Made by a program: the position numbers and the translations under genes
Part shown: piece after piece, positions 1 to 7,462 of the stretch
Layout: every line of letters starts with the position of its first letter
How positions within the stretch are numbered: the first letter of the stretch is position 1
Assembly: GCF_019799905.1 (NCBI RefSeq)
Contig: NZ_JABGCI010000007.1
Coordinates: 1-64,000 of the forward strand
Direction: 5' to 3'
Length of the DNA stretch: 64,000 bases
Source of the DNA: Trujillonella endophytica
GTDB taxonomy: Bacteria > Actinomycetota > Actinomycetes > Mycobacteriales > Geodermatophilaceae
Notes under the pieces: model-generated
Database searches by the model: none
What the model was told of the DNA's origin: nothing
The model's input: the letters and a program-made list of their open reading frames with translations, nothing else

Positions 1-61
1 AGCCTCTCAGCGCCGATGGTACTGCCCTGGAGACGGGGTGGGAGAGTAGGACACCGCCGGA
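1..61 (+). rRNA. rrf: 5S ribosomal RNA, 3' end (partial)
   Basis: The first 61 bases read as the 3' half of an actinobacterial 5S rRNA: the loop E/helix IV segment (gccgatggtactgcc), then gggtgggagagtaggac and the closing gccgccggac. The gene is cut by the window edge, so the 16S and 23S genes should lie just outside to the left. The exact 3' end is uncertain by a few bases. A strong hairpin terminator follows directly. Confidence 0.9.
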
Positions 62-74
62 CAACCATTCCAGA

Positions 75-113
75 ACGGGGGTCGGAGCCATTGGCTCCGG
101 CCCCCGTTTCTGC
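75..113 (+). terminator. rRNA operon terminator
   Basis: Bases 75-107 form a near-perfect 15-bp stem with a 3-base loop (att) and one G-T wobble. It is followed by a short T-containing tail (ttctgcg). It lies immediately after the 5S gene and before a new gene, as expected for an intrinsic terminator of an rrn operon. Confidence 0.85.
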
Positions 114-189
114 GTTGTCCGAAGCACGCCACGACCATTCGCCGCACGTCGCAGTGTGCGCTCACGAGCATTGAGGTATCGATCCCACC

Positions 190-2385
190 ATGACAGGACC
201 CCGACGAGACGGCGGCGGACGCGACGGCCGGGCCGGAGGTGCCGGCCGGCCGCGCCGTGACGGCGCGGCATCCGGCGGGCAGCAGCGCCAGACCGGCGGT
301 CGGCCGTCCGGGGAGCGTTCCGGTGGCGCCGGGCGGTCGCAGGGTGGTGCGCAGGGACAGGGTTCCACGGGCGCGCGTCGGCAGTTGGAGGAACGACCGC
401 AGCGGACCGACCGTCCCGGGCGCGAGGGCGGGACCCCACAGCGCTCGGCAGGTTCCACCTGGCGTGACCGTTCTCCGTCGGGCGGGCGCCCCACGGGGGG
501 TGCACGCGGCGGGGACCGCATGGCCGGGCAGGGGCGGCCCCCTGCGGCAGGCGGTGGCGATCGTCCTGGGTGGCGTGACCGGCAGGACGGTGGTCAGTCG
601 GGCCGTGGGGGCCCCAGCGGGGAGCGCTCGGAGTGGCGTCGGGACGCGCCTGCCGGTGGCGGTCGTGGTCGCCCGGGGACGGGCGGCGCCGGAGCGTCCG
701 GGGCCCGCCGTGGTGGCCCGGGTGGTGCCGGCGACCGCGAGGGCCGTCCCTGGGGCGGCTCGAACGGAGCTCAACGTCAGGAGCGTCCGCGCCGTGACGC
801 GGGTGGGTCCGGCGGTGGCTGGGGCGAGCGTCGTCCCGTCGCCGGACGCGGTGCCGGTGGAAGCGGTGACTGGCGTGAGCGCCGTCCGGCTGCCGAGAGA
901 GGTGCCGGTGGCGGTGGTGAGTGGCGTGACCGCCGTCCGGCGCCCGATCGTGGTGCGGGTCGGAGCGACTCGCGACCGGGGCGACCGGCCTCGGAGCGGG
1001 GTGGCGGTGGTGAGTGGCGTGACCGCCGTCCGGCGCCCGATCGTGGTGCGGGTCGGAGCGACTCGCGACCGGGGCGACCGGCCTCGGAGCGGGGTGGCGG
1101 TGGTGAGTGGCGTGACCGCCGTCCTGCACCCGAGCGCGGTGGCGGTGGTGAGTGGCGTGACCGCCGTCCGGCGCCCGAGCGAGGTGGCGGTGGTGAGTGG
1201 CGTGACCGCCGTCCGGCGCCCGAGCGAGGTGCGGGCGCTGCTGGGGACTGGCAGGACCGTCGTCCGGCCAAGGAGCGCAGCGGCAGCGGCAGCGAGCGGC
1301 GCGACCGCGGGCCGGCGGGAGGCCGGGGGCACCCGCCCCGTACGCCGCGGGGACGTGACACCGATCGGGGTGTTCGCGGCCGTGACACCGAGCGGACGCC
1401 GCCGGTGCCGTCGGGGCCGGAGATCCCGGAGTGGGCCGACCCGCGCGATCTCGACCCTGCGGTCCGGGGCAGTCTGCGAGGTCTCGAGGCCCGCAACGCG
1501 CAACGGGTGGCTGCCCACCTCGTCGTGGCCGGCACGCTGGTCGACGAGGATCCCGAGACCGCGCTGGCGCATGCCCGCGCAGCCCGGGACCGTGCGTCTC
1601 GCATCGCCGCCGTGCGAGAGGCCGTCGGCGTCGCCGCCTACCACGCCGGTGACTACGCCGAGGCAGCCCGTGAGCTGCGCGCCTACCGTCGGATGAGCGG
1701 CGACGAGGGCTATCGCGCCGTCCTCGCCGACTGCGAGCGGGCGCTCGGCCGGGCGGACGTCGCGCTCCGGCTGGTCCGGGAGGCGCTCGCCGAGGACCCC
1801 GACACGGACGAGGTCGTCGAGTTGCGGCTGGTCGAGGCGGGCGCCCGCGCCGACCTGGGTGAGCTGCCCGCGGCGTTGCTGGTCGTGGAGGACGCCCTCG
1901 GTGGGCGACCGCGCGTGGCGGACCTCGACCTGACCGACGAGACCGTCCTGCGACTGGCCGGCGCCTACGCGGACCTCCTCGCCGCATCCGGACGCCGGGA
2001 CGCCGAGGAGTGGCAGGAGGCGGTCGCGGCAGCCCAGCCGGACGAGGACGAGGACGTCGCCTTCGGTGAGGAGGAGGTCCCGGAGGCCGAGGCTGCAGAC
2101 GAGGTCCAGGCGGACGATTCGGCGGTCGTCGAGGCGGACGCCCGGGCCGACGACGAGCCGGACACCTCGGACGACGACGACGAGACGGACACCTCGGACG
2201 AGGACGACGAGGACGACGAGGACGAGGACGACCTCCTGGACCTCCCCGGGGTGTCCGAGGCCGAGATCGAGGCCGAGGTCGCCGAGCTCCTCGCGGAGAC
2301 CGACGATGCGGCTGACGACGCGGGAGCCGCCGACGCGGCGGCCGAGGCGGACGACACCGGACCGGAGGCGACGACCTCGGGCTGA
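190..2385 (+). CDS. Long disordered Arg/Gly-rich protein with TPR-like core and acidic tail
   Basis: 731 residues in three parts. Residues 1 to about 410 are low-complexity and rich in Arg, Gly, Asp and Pro, with repeats of the type GEWRDRRPAP. Residues about 413-620 are an alanine-rich helical region whose pattern fits tetratricopeptide repeats. Residues about 625-731 are a very acidic Glu/Asp tail. The helical core and its position upstream of the HAD phosphatase, tlyA, nadK and recN match the conserved actinobacterial TPR protein represented by Rv1691. The basic repeat arm plus acidic tail suggests a nucleic-acid or ribosome-associated role, but that is inference. The ATG at 190 is the first start after the rRNA terminator. 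The opposite strand is also open, a composition artefact of the repeats. Confidence 0.8.
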   Translation: MTGPRRDGGGRDGRAGGAGRPRRDGAASGGQQRQTGGRPSGERSGGAGRSQGGAQGQGSTGARRQLEERPQRTDRPGREGGTPQRSAGSTWRDRSPSGGRPTGGARGGDRMAGQGRPPAAGGGDRPGWRDRQDGGQSGRGGPSGERSEWRRDAPAGGGRGRPGTGGAGASGARRGGPGGAGDREGRPWGGSNGAQRQERPRRDAGGSGGGWGERRPVAGRGAGGSGDWRERRPAAERGAGGGGEWRDRRPAPDRGAGRSDSRPGRPASERGGGGEWRDRRPAPDRGAGRSDSRPGRPASERGGGGEWRDRRPAPERGGGGEWRDRRPAPERGGGGEWRDRRPAPERGAGAAGDWQDRRPAKERSGSGSERRDRGPAGGRGHPPRTPRGRDTDRGVRGRDTERTPPVPSGPEIPEWADPRDLDPAVRGSLRGLEARNAQRVAAHLVVAGTLVDEDPETALAHARAARDRASRIAAVREAVGVAAYHAGDYAEAARELRAYRRMSGDEGYRAVLADCERALGRADVALRLVREALAEDPDTDEVVELRLVEAGARADLGELPAALLVVEDALGGRPRVADLDLTDETVLRLAGAYADLLAASGRRDAEEWQEAVAAAQPDEDEDVAFGEEEVPEAEAADEVQADDSAVVEADARADDEPDTSDDDDETDTSDEDDEDDEDEDDLLDLPGVSEAEIEAEVAELLAETDDAADDAGAADAAAEADDTGPEATTSG
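904..1236 (+). repeat. In-frame tandem repeats (93-bp then 45-bp units)
   Basis: The motif gagtggcgtgaccgccgtc starts at 919, 1012, 1105, 1150 and 1195. The spacing is thus 93, 93, 45 and 45 bases, all multiples of three. The two 93-bp units are nearly identical, indicating recent duplication. The repeats encode GGEWRDRRPAP-type segments of the disordered arm and should vary in number between strains. Confidence 0.9.
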
Positions 2386-2491
2386 GCAGCGACCACCGAC
2401 GTTCCGGCGCCGGCCGTCCACACCGACGGTCGGCGTCCACAGGCGCCCGGCATCCGCCCCAGCCGCCCCGATCCGGCGGCAGGGTCCTCCC

Positions 2492-2851
2492 ATGAGCGTC
2501 GCAGTGATCGACCGGAACGACGTGGTGCTGCGGGGGCGGATGGCCGCCCCCGCCGAGCACCGCGAACTGCCCAGTGGCGACACGGTGGTGTCCTTCCGCC
2601 TGAAGGTTCGCCGACCCGAGCCCCAGTCCCGCGGTCAGACGCTCGACGTGCTGCAGTGCGTGACCTTCGACCGGGCGCTGCAGCGGCGGGTGGCTGCGTG
2701 GGAGCCCGGCGACGTCGTCGAGGTCGAGGGCGCCCTGCAACGCCGGTTCTGGCGAACGCCGTCCGGCACGGCGTCCGTGGTCGAGGTGAACTGCCGGCGC
2801 GGGCGCAAGGTCACCCGGACGTCCGCCGGCTCAGCCAGCGTGTCGGCGTGA
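2492..2851 (+). CDS. Single-stranded DNA-binding protein (OB fold), SSB-like
   Basis: 119 residues beginning MSVAVIDRNDVVLRGRM, the beta-strand pattern of an SSB/PriB OB fold. LPSGDTVVSFRLKVRR occupies the strand 2-3 position, and EPGDVVEVEGALQRRFW the strand 4-5 position. It is shorter than canonical SSB (about 160-180 residues) and lacks the acidic C-terminal DDDIPF-type tail, so it is probably a paralogue rather than the housekeeping SSB. It may bind ssDNA or RNA in repair or recombination. The ATG at 2492 gives an N-terminus that starts on the first OB strand; the upstream in-frame sequence is Arg/Pro-rich and not SSB-like. Confidence 0.8.
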   Translation: MSVAVIDRNDVVLRGRMAAPAEHRELPSGDTVVSFRLKVRRPEPQSRGQTLDVLQCVTFDRALQRRVAAWEPGDVVEVEGALQRRFWRTPSGTASVVEVNCRRGRKVTRTSAGSASVSA

Positions 2852-2856
2852 GGCCC

Positions 2857-4179
2857 TCAGTCGTCGTGCGGGCGGAACACCAGGCCGGTGCGGGGCTTGG
2901 GCACGAAGAGCGTCGACTTGCGCGGCATCCGGGCGCCTGCCCGCGCGACGTCGGCGACGTCCGCCGGGGAGGGCGCGCGCAGGAGCACGGCGACACCCGC
3001 CCGTTCCGCGGCCGCGTGCAGCGCCTGTTCGAGGTCGTGCGCGACGAGGACCTCCTCGGTCCCGTCACCGCGGCCCCACAGTCGCTGGAACAGGCCGTGA
3101 TGGGCGAGGACGACGTCCAGCCGCTGCAAGGCCGGCGGCCCCTCTGCCGGGACGGCGGCCCGCACCACGTCGCGCGGTGCGTCCAGGTGCAGCAGGCCGA
3201 CGCCGTCGGTGACGAGGAAGCCCGACTCCACCGGGTCGAGCTGCCAGTTCTGCACCGCCTCGACCAGCGATCCCCGCCCGGCCACGTCCAGTTCGGTCAC
3301 GCGGAATCCCCGCGCGGCCAGGGCGCCGGCAGTGGCGAGGTCGAGTCCGGGGAGCACCCGGTGGATCGGCTCCACCCGGAGCCCACCGGGGCCCATGGGC
3401 GTGACCAGCGCCAGCACGGCGGCCCGTTCCGTGGTGCCTGCGTCGTCCCGGGCGTGCGCCTGGGCCGCGGCGAACCGGTGGTGGCCGTCGGCGATGACCG
3501 CCTCGGTGCGCGCCAGAGCGGCGCCGACGGCCTCCAGCAGCGCCGGGTCGGTCACCCGCCACAGGTGGTGCCCGACGCCGTCCGCGTCGACGAGGTGCAA
3601 GTCCGGAGCGTCGGTCCGCGCGGCCGACGTCAGGGCGGTCACCTCCGGGTCGGGGTCGTGGGCCAGCACGATCGGCTCCAGGTCGGTCTCCGTCGCCGCC
3701 AGCAGGGCGCGCCGGCCCTCGACGGCCGCCGGGAACGTGTCCTCGTGTGGCAGGACCGCGCGCGAGCCGGCCGGGGGGAGCGCGACCGCACCCAGCCAGC
3801 CCACCGTCGCCGCCGCGCCGTCGGTTGGGCGGAGCTCGTAGACCCACAGCGCCGGCCGTGCGTCCCGCTGCAGGACCCCGTCGACCTCCCACTGGCGGAG
3901 GGTCCGCGCCGCGTGCGCCATGACCAGGCCCGGCCGGTCGGCGGCCGCTCCGCCCGCGTCCTCGGCGCCCGTCGGCTCCGGCAGGATCAGCCGGACGACG
4001 TTGTGCGGGTCGGCGGCGGCCAGCCGGTGCCGGGCCGCGGCGGTCACCAGGTCGTAGGCTGGCGAGCTCACCCGGGCCAACTGCTCGGGGTCGTGCCGCC
4101 GGTAGGTCAGCGCCCGGAAGGGCCGCACGTCCAGACCCGCCGCGCCCTCGGGCAGGGACCTGGACGGGGACGACGGCAC
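2857..4179 (-). CDS. DUF1015 family protein
   Basis: 440 residues. The start (DVRPFRALTY shortly after the N-terminus) and blocks such as SPAYDLV, NVVRLILPEP and ADGHHRFAAA are characteristic of the DUF1015 family, whose members average about 400-430 residues. Function is unknown; the HHR motif within ADGHHRF is its best-known conserved feature. The GTG at 4179 is preferred because a TANNNT -10-like box (TACGAT, 4192-4187) ends 7 bases upstream, consistent with a leaderless mRNA. The frame stays open further upstream, but that part overlaps the divergent TPR gene. The gene converges on the SSB-like gene with only 5 bases between stops. Confidence 0.85.
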   Translation of the reverse strand: MPSSPSRSLPEGAAGLDVRPFRALTYRRHDPEQLARVSSPAYDLVTAAARHRLAAADPHNVVRLILPEPTGAEDAGGAAADRPGLVMAHAARTLRQWEVDGVLQRDARPALWVYELRPTDGAAATVGWLGAVALPPAGSRAVLPHEDTFPAAVEGRRALLAATETDLEPIVLAHDPDPEVTALTSAARTDAPDLHLVDADGVGHHLWRVTDPALLEAVGAALARTEAVIADGHHRFAAAQAHARDDAGTTERAAVLALVTPMGPGGLRVEPIHRVLPGLDLATAGALAARGFRVTELDVAGRGSLVEAVQNWQLDPVESGFLVTDGVGLLHLDAPRDVVRAAVPAEGPPALQRLDVVLAHHGLFQRLWGRGDGTEEVLVAHDLEQALHAAAERAGVAVLLRAPSPADVADVARAGARMPRKSTLFVPKPRTGLVFRPHDD

Positions 4180-4186
4180 AACGGTG

Positions 4187-4192
4187 ATCGTA
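4187..4192 (-). promoter_or_regulatory. Candidate leaderless -10 box (DUF1015 gene)
   Basis: TACGAT on the minus strand matches the actinobacterial -10 pattern TANNNT and lies 7 bases before the GTG at 4179. No Shine-Dalgarno sequence is present there. Inferred from sequence only. Confidence 0.4.
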
Positions 4193-4293
4193 GGAGCGGC
4201 CCACTGAGGTCTGCCGCGGGCGTCGTCGGCGCCCGGGCGGGCAGCACGGGGCAGCGTGGGCGGCGGTACCCGCCCGGACGGGAGGATGCCGCG

Positions 4294-4689
4294 GTGACGG
4301 AGACGGGGACGCCCGATGGCGGCGTCTACGAGTGGTACCAGCGTGGCCTGCAGCTGCTCAGCAGCGGCGACCCCGCGGCTGCGGCCACTCTGCTCACCCG
4401 GGCGGTGGAGGCGGAGCCGGGGTCGCGCAGCCTGTTGGAGGCACTGGCCCGCGCCCAGCACGACGCCCGCCGCTACGGCGAGGCGATCGACGCCTTCGGC
4501 CGGCTCATCGCCATGAACCCCGCCGACGACTACGCCCACTTCGGCCTCGGGCTGTCCGCCAGCCGGGCCGGCGAGCTCGAGCTGGCCGCCGAGCACCTCG
4601 CACTGGCCGTGGCGCTGCGGCCCGACCTCGAGCACTACGCGCGCGAGTTGCGCGGTGTCCGCGCCCGCCGCATCCGGGGCGCCCGATGA
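4294..4689 (+). CDS. Small tetratricopeptide repeat protein
   Basis: 131 residues with about three TPR-like helix pairs (YEWYQRGLQLLSSGDPAAA; YGEAIDAFGRLIAMNPADD; ELELAAEHLALAVALRPDL). TPR repeats mediate protein-protein contacts; no partner can be named. The start is the GTG at 4294, with GGAGG about 8 bases upstream. The stop overlaps the ATG of the next gene (ATGA at 4686-4689), so it is translationally coupled to the HAD phosphatase. It sits in the conserved tlyA-recN neighbourhood. Confidence 0.85.
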   Translation: MTETGTPDGGVYEWYQRGLQLLSSGDPAAAATLLTRAVEAEPGSRSLLEALARAQHDARRYGEAIDAFGRLIAMNPADDYAHFGLGLSASRAGELELAAEHLALAVALRPDLEHYARELRGVRARRIRGAR

Positions 4690-5807
4690 ACGCCCCCGCC
4701 GGGATCCCCTTGGCCGCGGGCTGTCCCCGGCCACCGACGTCCGTGCACGACGTGGCCCTGCTGGACCTCGACGGAGTCGTCTACGTGGGGCCGGACGCGG
4801 TGCCGGGGGTCCCCGAGGCGCTGGCCGCTGCGCGGGCCGCCGACATGCACCTGGGCTTCGTCACCAACAACGCCTCCCGCACCCCGCAGGAGGTCGCCGA
4901 CCACCTCACAGAGCTCGGCGTGCCGGCCGACGCGGGAGACGTCATCACCAGCTCGCAGGCCGCAGCCACCGTGGTCGCCCAGCGGTACGGGAGCGGCGCG
5001 CGGGTGCTGCCGGTCGGCGGGCCGGGTGTCGCGGTGGCGCTGCGCGCGGCGGGACTGACCGTGGTGGACCGGGCCGAGGACGGACCGGTCGCGGTCGTGC
5101 AGGGGTACGGCCGTGAGGTCGGCTGGACCCAGCTCGCCGAGGCCGTCGTGGCGGTGCGGGCGGGCGCGCGTCACGTCGCGACCAACGCCGACGCGACGAT
5201 CCCCTCGCCGCGCGGCCCGCTGCCCGGCAACGGTGCGATGGTCGGCGTGGTCGTCGACGTGACCGGCCAGGAGCCGCTGGTCACCGGCAAGCCCGATCCG
5301 GCGATGCACGCCGAGTGCGTCCGGCGGACCGGGGCGCGCACGCCGCTGGTGGTCGGTGACCGGCTGGACACCGACATCGAGGGGGCCCGCCGCGCGGGCG
5401 CGGCGAGCCTGCTCGTCCTCACCGGCGTCACGGTCCCGGCCACGCTGCTGGCTGCTGCCCCCGACCGCCGCCCCGACCTCCTGGCGCACGACTGCGCCGG
5501 ACTGCTGAGCCCGCACCCCGTGGTGGTGACCGACGGGGAGCGGTGGCGGTGCGGCACCTGGTGGGCGCGCTCCCGCCCCGGCGGGGGCCTGGTCCTCGGC
5601 AGCGACGCGGAGGGGCAGCCACCGCCCCCGGGGGCTCTCCCCGACGGCGCCCGGTCCGGCGACGGCCTGGACGGCCTCCGGGCGCTGTGCGTGGCCCACT
5701 GGGCCGCTCACCCGGAGGAGGCGGTTCCGCCGCTGGTCGAGCCGGCCGACGAGTCAGCGCGCGAGGCGTTGCGCCGGTGGGGTCTCGCCGACGACCTGCG
5801 CCCGTGA
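4686..5807 (+). CDS. HAD-IIA (NagD-like) phosphatase
   Basis: 373 residues. Motif I LLDLDGVVY (nucleophile Asp27, acid/base Asp29) lies near the N-terminus. TNNASR gives motif II and GDRLDTDIEGA the motif III/IV aspartates near residue 221. The C2-type cap between them places it in the HAD-IIA group with NagD and p-nitrophenylphosphatases. The Rv1692 homologue is reported as a glycerol-3-phosphate phosphatase, so a role in glycerophospholipid recycling is likely by synteny. About 100 residues follow the HAD core, an extra C-terminal segment. It is coupled to the TPR gene by a 4-base overlap. Confidence 0.9.
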   Translation: MNAPAGIPLAAGCPRPPTSVHDVALLDLDGVVYVGPDAVPGVPEALAAARAADMHLGFVTNNASRTPQEVADHLTELGVPADAGDVITSSQAAATVVAQRYGSGARVLPVGGPGVAVALRAAGLTVVDRAEDGPVAVVQGYGREVGWTQLAEAVVAVRAGARHVATNADATIPSPRGPLPGNGAMVGVVVDVTGQEPLVTGKPDPAMHAECVRRTGARTPLVVGDRLDTDIEGARRAGAASLLVLTGVTVPATLLAAAPDRRPDLLAHDCAGLLSPHPVVVTDGERWRCGTWWARSRPGGGLVLGSDAEGQPPPPGALPDGARSGDGLDGLRALCVAHWAAHPEEAVPPLVEPADESAREALRRWGLADDLRP

Positions 5808-5833
5808 GCGGCTGCGCGCAGCGGCCCCGCGGC

Positions 5834-6172
5834 TCAGAGCAGGGATCGCAGCCGCAGCATGTCGCGCAGGCCGGCCTCGAGCTTCACGCGACCCGACGCC
5901 CACGCCGGGCCGAAGGACAGCTGCCCGCTGGTCAGCGCGACGAGGTCGTCGCTGCTCATCGTCAGCCGGATGTCGGCCTTGGGTCCGCCCGGGGCGTCGT
6001 CCGCGGCCTGCAGGTCGCGCACCGAGCCGCCGGCCAGCCGCCCCCGCAGCACCTGGCCGAGGTCGGGCAGCCGGCAGGACAGCGAGCGGTCCAGGCCCTG
6101 GGCCGCCGGCTTCGCGACGAGGTCGCCGAGGATCCCCTGGAGCGCGGTCATGCACTGCTCGATCGTCGCCAC
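5834..6172 (-). CDS. SCP2 sterol-binding domain protein
   Basis: 112 residues forming a single SCP2-like domain: GLDRSLSCRLPDLGQVLRG, then ADIRLTMSSDDLVALTSG, then GRVKLEAGLRDMLRLRSLL. In this family the C-terminal GRVKLEGD-like segment closes a hydrophobic lipid-binding pocket. The protein probably binds a lipid or acts as a small lipid-transfer module; the ligand is unknown. The GTG start at 6172 has GAGGAGGT about 9 bases upstream. It is the only minus-strand gene inside an otherwise plus-strand cluster. Confidence 0.85.
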   Translation of the reverse strand: MATIEQCMTALQGILGDLVAKPAAQGLDRSLSCRLPDLGQVLRGRLAGGSVRDLQAADDAPGGPKADIRLTMSSDDLVALTSGQLSFGPAWASGRVKLEAGLRDMLRLRSLL

Positions 6173-6357
6173 GCGGGCGGACCTCCTCGTCGTCGTGGTC
6201 GTCGCGACCGGCCGTGCCGGCGCCCGCCCTCAGCGGCTGACGCGGCCGTGCCCGTCGCCCCCGGCCGGTAACCTCGCGTCCGGGGGACCCGACCCCACCA
6301 CATCCGCCGGGCGGTCGCGCACACCGCCCGCCCCGACGACCTCGAGAGGCGGCCGAG

Positions 6358-6591
6358 ATGTCCGAGTCCAGCCGCCCACGTCCCGTGCCCGGGCCGCCCG
6401 GTGGCCCGGCCGCGCGGCCCGTGCCCGCCCCGCCGGCCGGGCCCCCGCGGATCGCCGACGAGGCCCCGGGGACGGCTGGGACGGCGCGGCTCGGCGGCCT
6501 GCACGAGCGGCCCGTCGCCGAGCACGTCGACGTCTTCGAGGCCGAGCACGCCCGGCTCGAGCGCGAACTGCGCACGATCGACCAGCTCTGA
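6358..6591 (+). CDS. Short Pro-rich hypothetical protein upstream of tlyA
   Basis: 77 residues. The first 45 are Pro/Gly/Ala/Arg-rich and probably disordered. The last 30 (HVDVFEAEHARLERELRTIDQL) form an amphipathic, coiled-coil-like helix. The TGA stop overlaps the tlyA ATG by one base (TGATG), so translation is probably coupled. A short protein in this position (Rv1693 in M. tuberculosis) is typical of the region. No function is known. Confidence 0.7.
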   Translation: MSESSRPRPVPGPPGGPAARPVPAPPAGPPRIADEAPGTAGTARLGGLHERPVAEHVDVFEAEHARLERELRTIDQL

Positions 6592-7388
6592 TGGCACGCC
6601 GCAGCCGGCTCGACGCAGAGCTCGTGCGGCGGGGACTGGCCCGCTCCCGCGAGGACGCCGTCGCCCTCATCGCCGAGGGCCGCGTCGCGGTCGCCGGACG
6701 GGCGGCGACCAAGCCCGCGACCGGCGTGGAGGCCGGGACGCCGGTCGTCGTCCGCACCGACCCGGACGAGCCGCGCTGGGTCTCCCGGGGCGCCCACAAG
6801 CTCATCGGGGCCCTCGACGGTCTCGGCGTGGACGTCGCGGGCCGGCGCGTGCTGGACGCCGGCGCCTCCACTGGCGGCTTCACCGAGGTGCTGCTCCGTC
6901 GCGGCGCAGCGGAGGTGGTCGCCGTCGACGTCGGCTACGGAGAGCTCGCCTGGTCGCTGCGCACCGACGACCGGGTGCACGTCCACGAGCGCACGAACGT
7001 CCGGAACCTGACCCCCGAGCAGATCGGCGGCCCGGTCGGCGTCGTGGTGGCCGACCTGTCGTTCATCTCGCTGCGCATCGTGCTGCCCGCACTGGTCGCC
7101 TGCGCCACCGACGACGCCGACCTGCTGCCCATGGTCAAGCCGCAGTTCGAGGTCGGCCGCGAGCGGCTCGGTGCCGGCGGGGTCGTCCGCGACCCGGCGC
7201 ACCGCCAGGCAGCCGTCCTGGACGTCGCCCGGAGCGCGGCCGACCTGGGCTGGGGCACCGCAGGGGTGGTCGCGAGCCCGCTGCCGGGACCTGCGGGCAA
7301 CGTCGAGTTCTTCCTGCACCTGCGCCGCGACGCAGGCCCGGCGGGAGAGGACGACGTCCGGCGGGCCGTCGACGAGGGGCCCCGGTGA
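6591..7388 (+). CDS. tlyA: TlyA family rRNA 2'-O-methyltransferase
   Basis: 265 residues. Residues about 5-60 are an S4 RNA-binding domain (RLDAELVRRGLARSREDA). A Rossmann methyltransferase follows, with the SAM-binding motif DAGASTGGFTE at about 90. VVADLSFISLR and MVKPQFEVG carry the Asp and Lys of the FtsJ-like K-D-K-E tetrad. TlyA methylates 16S C1409 and 23S C1920 ribose, and its loss gives capreomycin resistance in mycobacteria. The start overlaps the upstream stop by one base. Length and motifs are complete. Confidence 0.95.
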   Translation: MARRSRLDAELVRRGLARSREDAVALIAEGRVAVAGRAATKPATGVEAGTPVVVRTDPDEPRWVSRGAHKLIGALDGLGVDVAGRRVLDAGASTGGFTEVLLRRGAAEVVAVDVGYGELAWSLRTDDRVHVHERTNVRNLTPEQIGGPVGVVVADLSFISLRIVLPALVACATDDADLLPMVKPQFEVGRERLGAGGVVRDPAHRQAAVLDVARSAADLGWGTAGVVASPLPGPAGNVEFFLHLRRDAGPAGEDDVRRAVDEGPR

Positions 7389-7462
7389 CAGACGGACCGG
7401 CAGGACGGGGAACGGCATCAGCACAGCGGGACGGCCGACAGCGGGAGAGGGAGGGGACGTGA
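7385..7462 (+). CDS. Possible 25-codon linker ORF between tlyA and nadK
   Basis: A GTG at 7385 overlaps the tlyA stop (GTGA), and its own TGA at 7460-7462 overlaps the nadK GTG at 7459 (again GTGA). The 25 codons (Arg/Gly/Gln-rich) exactly fill the gap between the two genes. It may only carry ribosomes from tlyA to nadK by termination-reinitiation and need not make a functional peptide. Support is purely the double overlap. Confidence 0.3.
   Translation: MTDGPAGRGTASAQRDGRQREREGT

Noticed and set aside
904..1236. CRISPR-like array in the first gene
   Set aside because: Repeats are contiguous, in frame and of unit length 93 or 45 with no unique spacers; they encode protein repeats. No CRISPR array was seen anywhere in the window.
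7..2583. Very long open frame on the minus strand opposite the first gene (858 codons)
   Set aside because: It mirrors the repeat-rich plus-strand gene, has no recognisable domain and reads through a terminator and the 5S region; the plus strand carries the conserved TPR core.
4180..4734. N-terminal extension of the DUF1015 frame up to 4734
   Set aside because: It overlaps the divergent TPR and HAD genes and lacks family similarity; the leaderless GTG at 4179 fits better.
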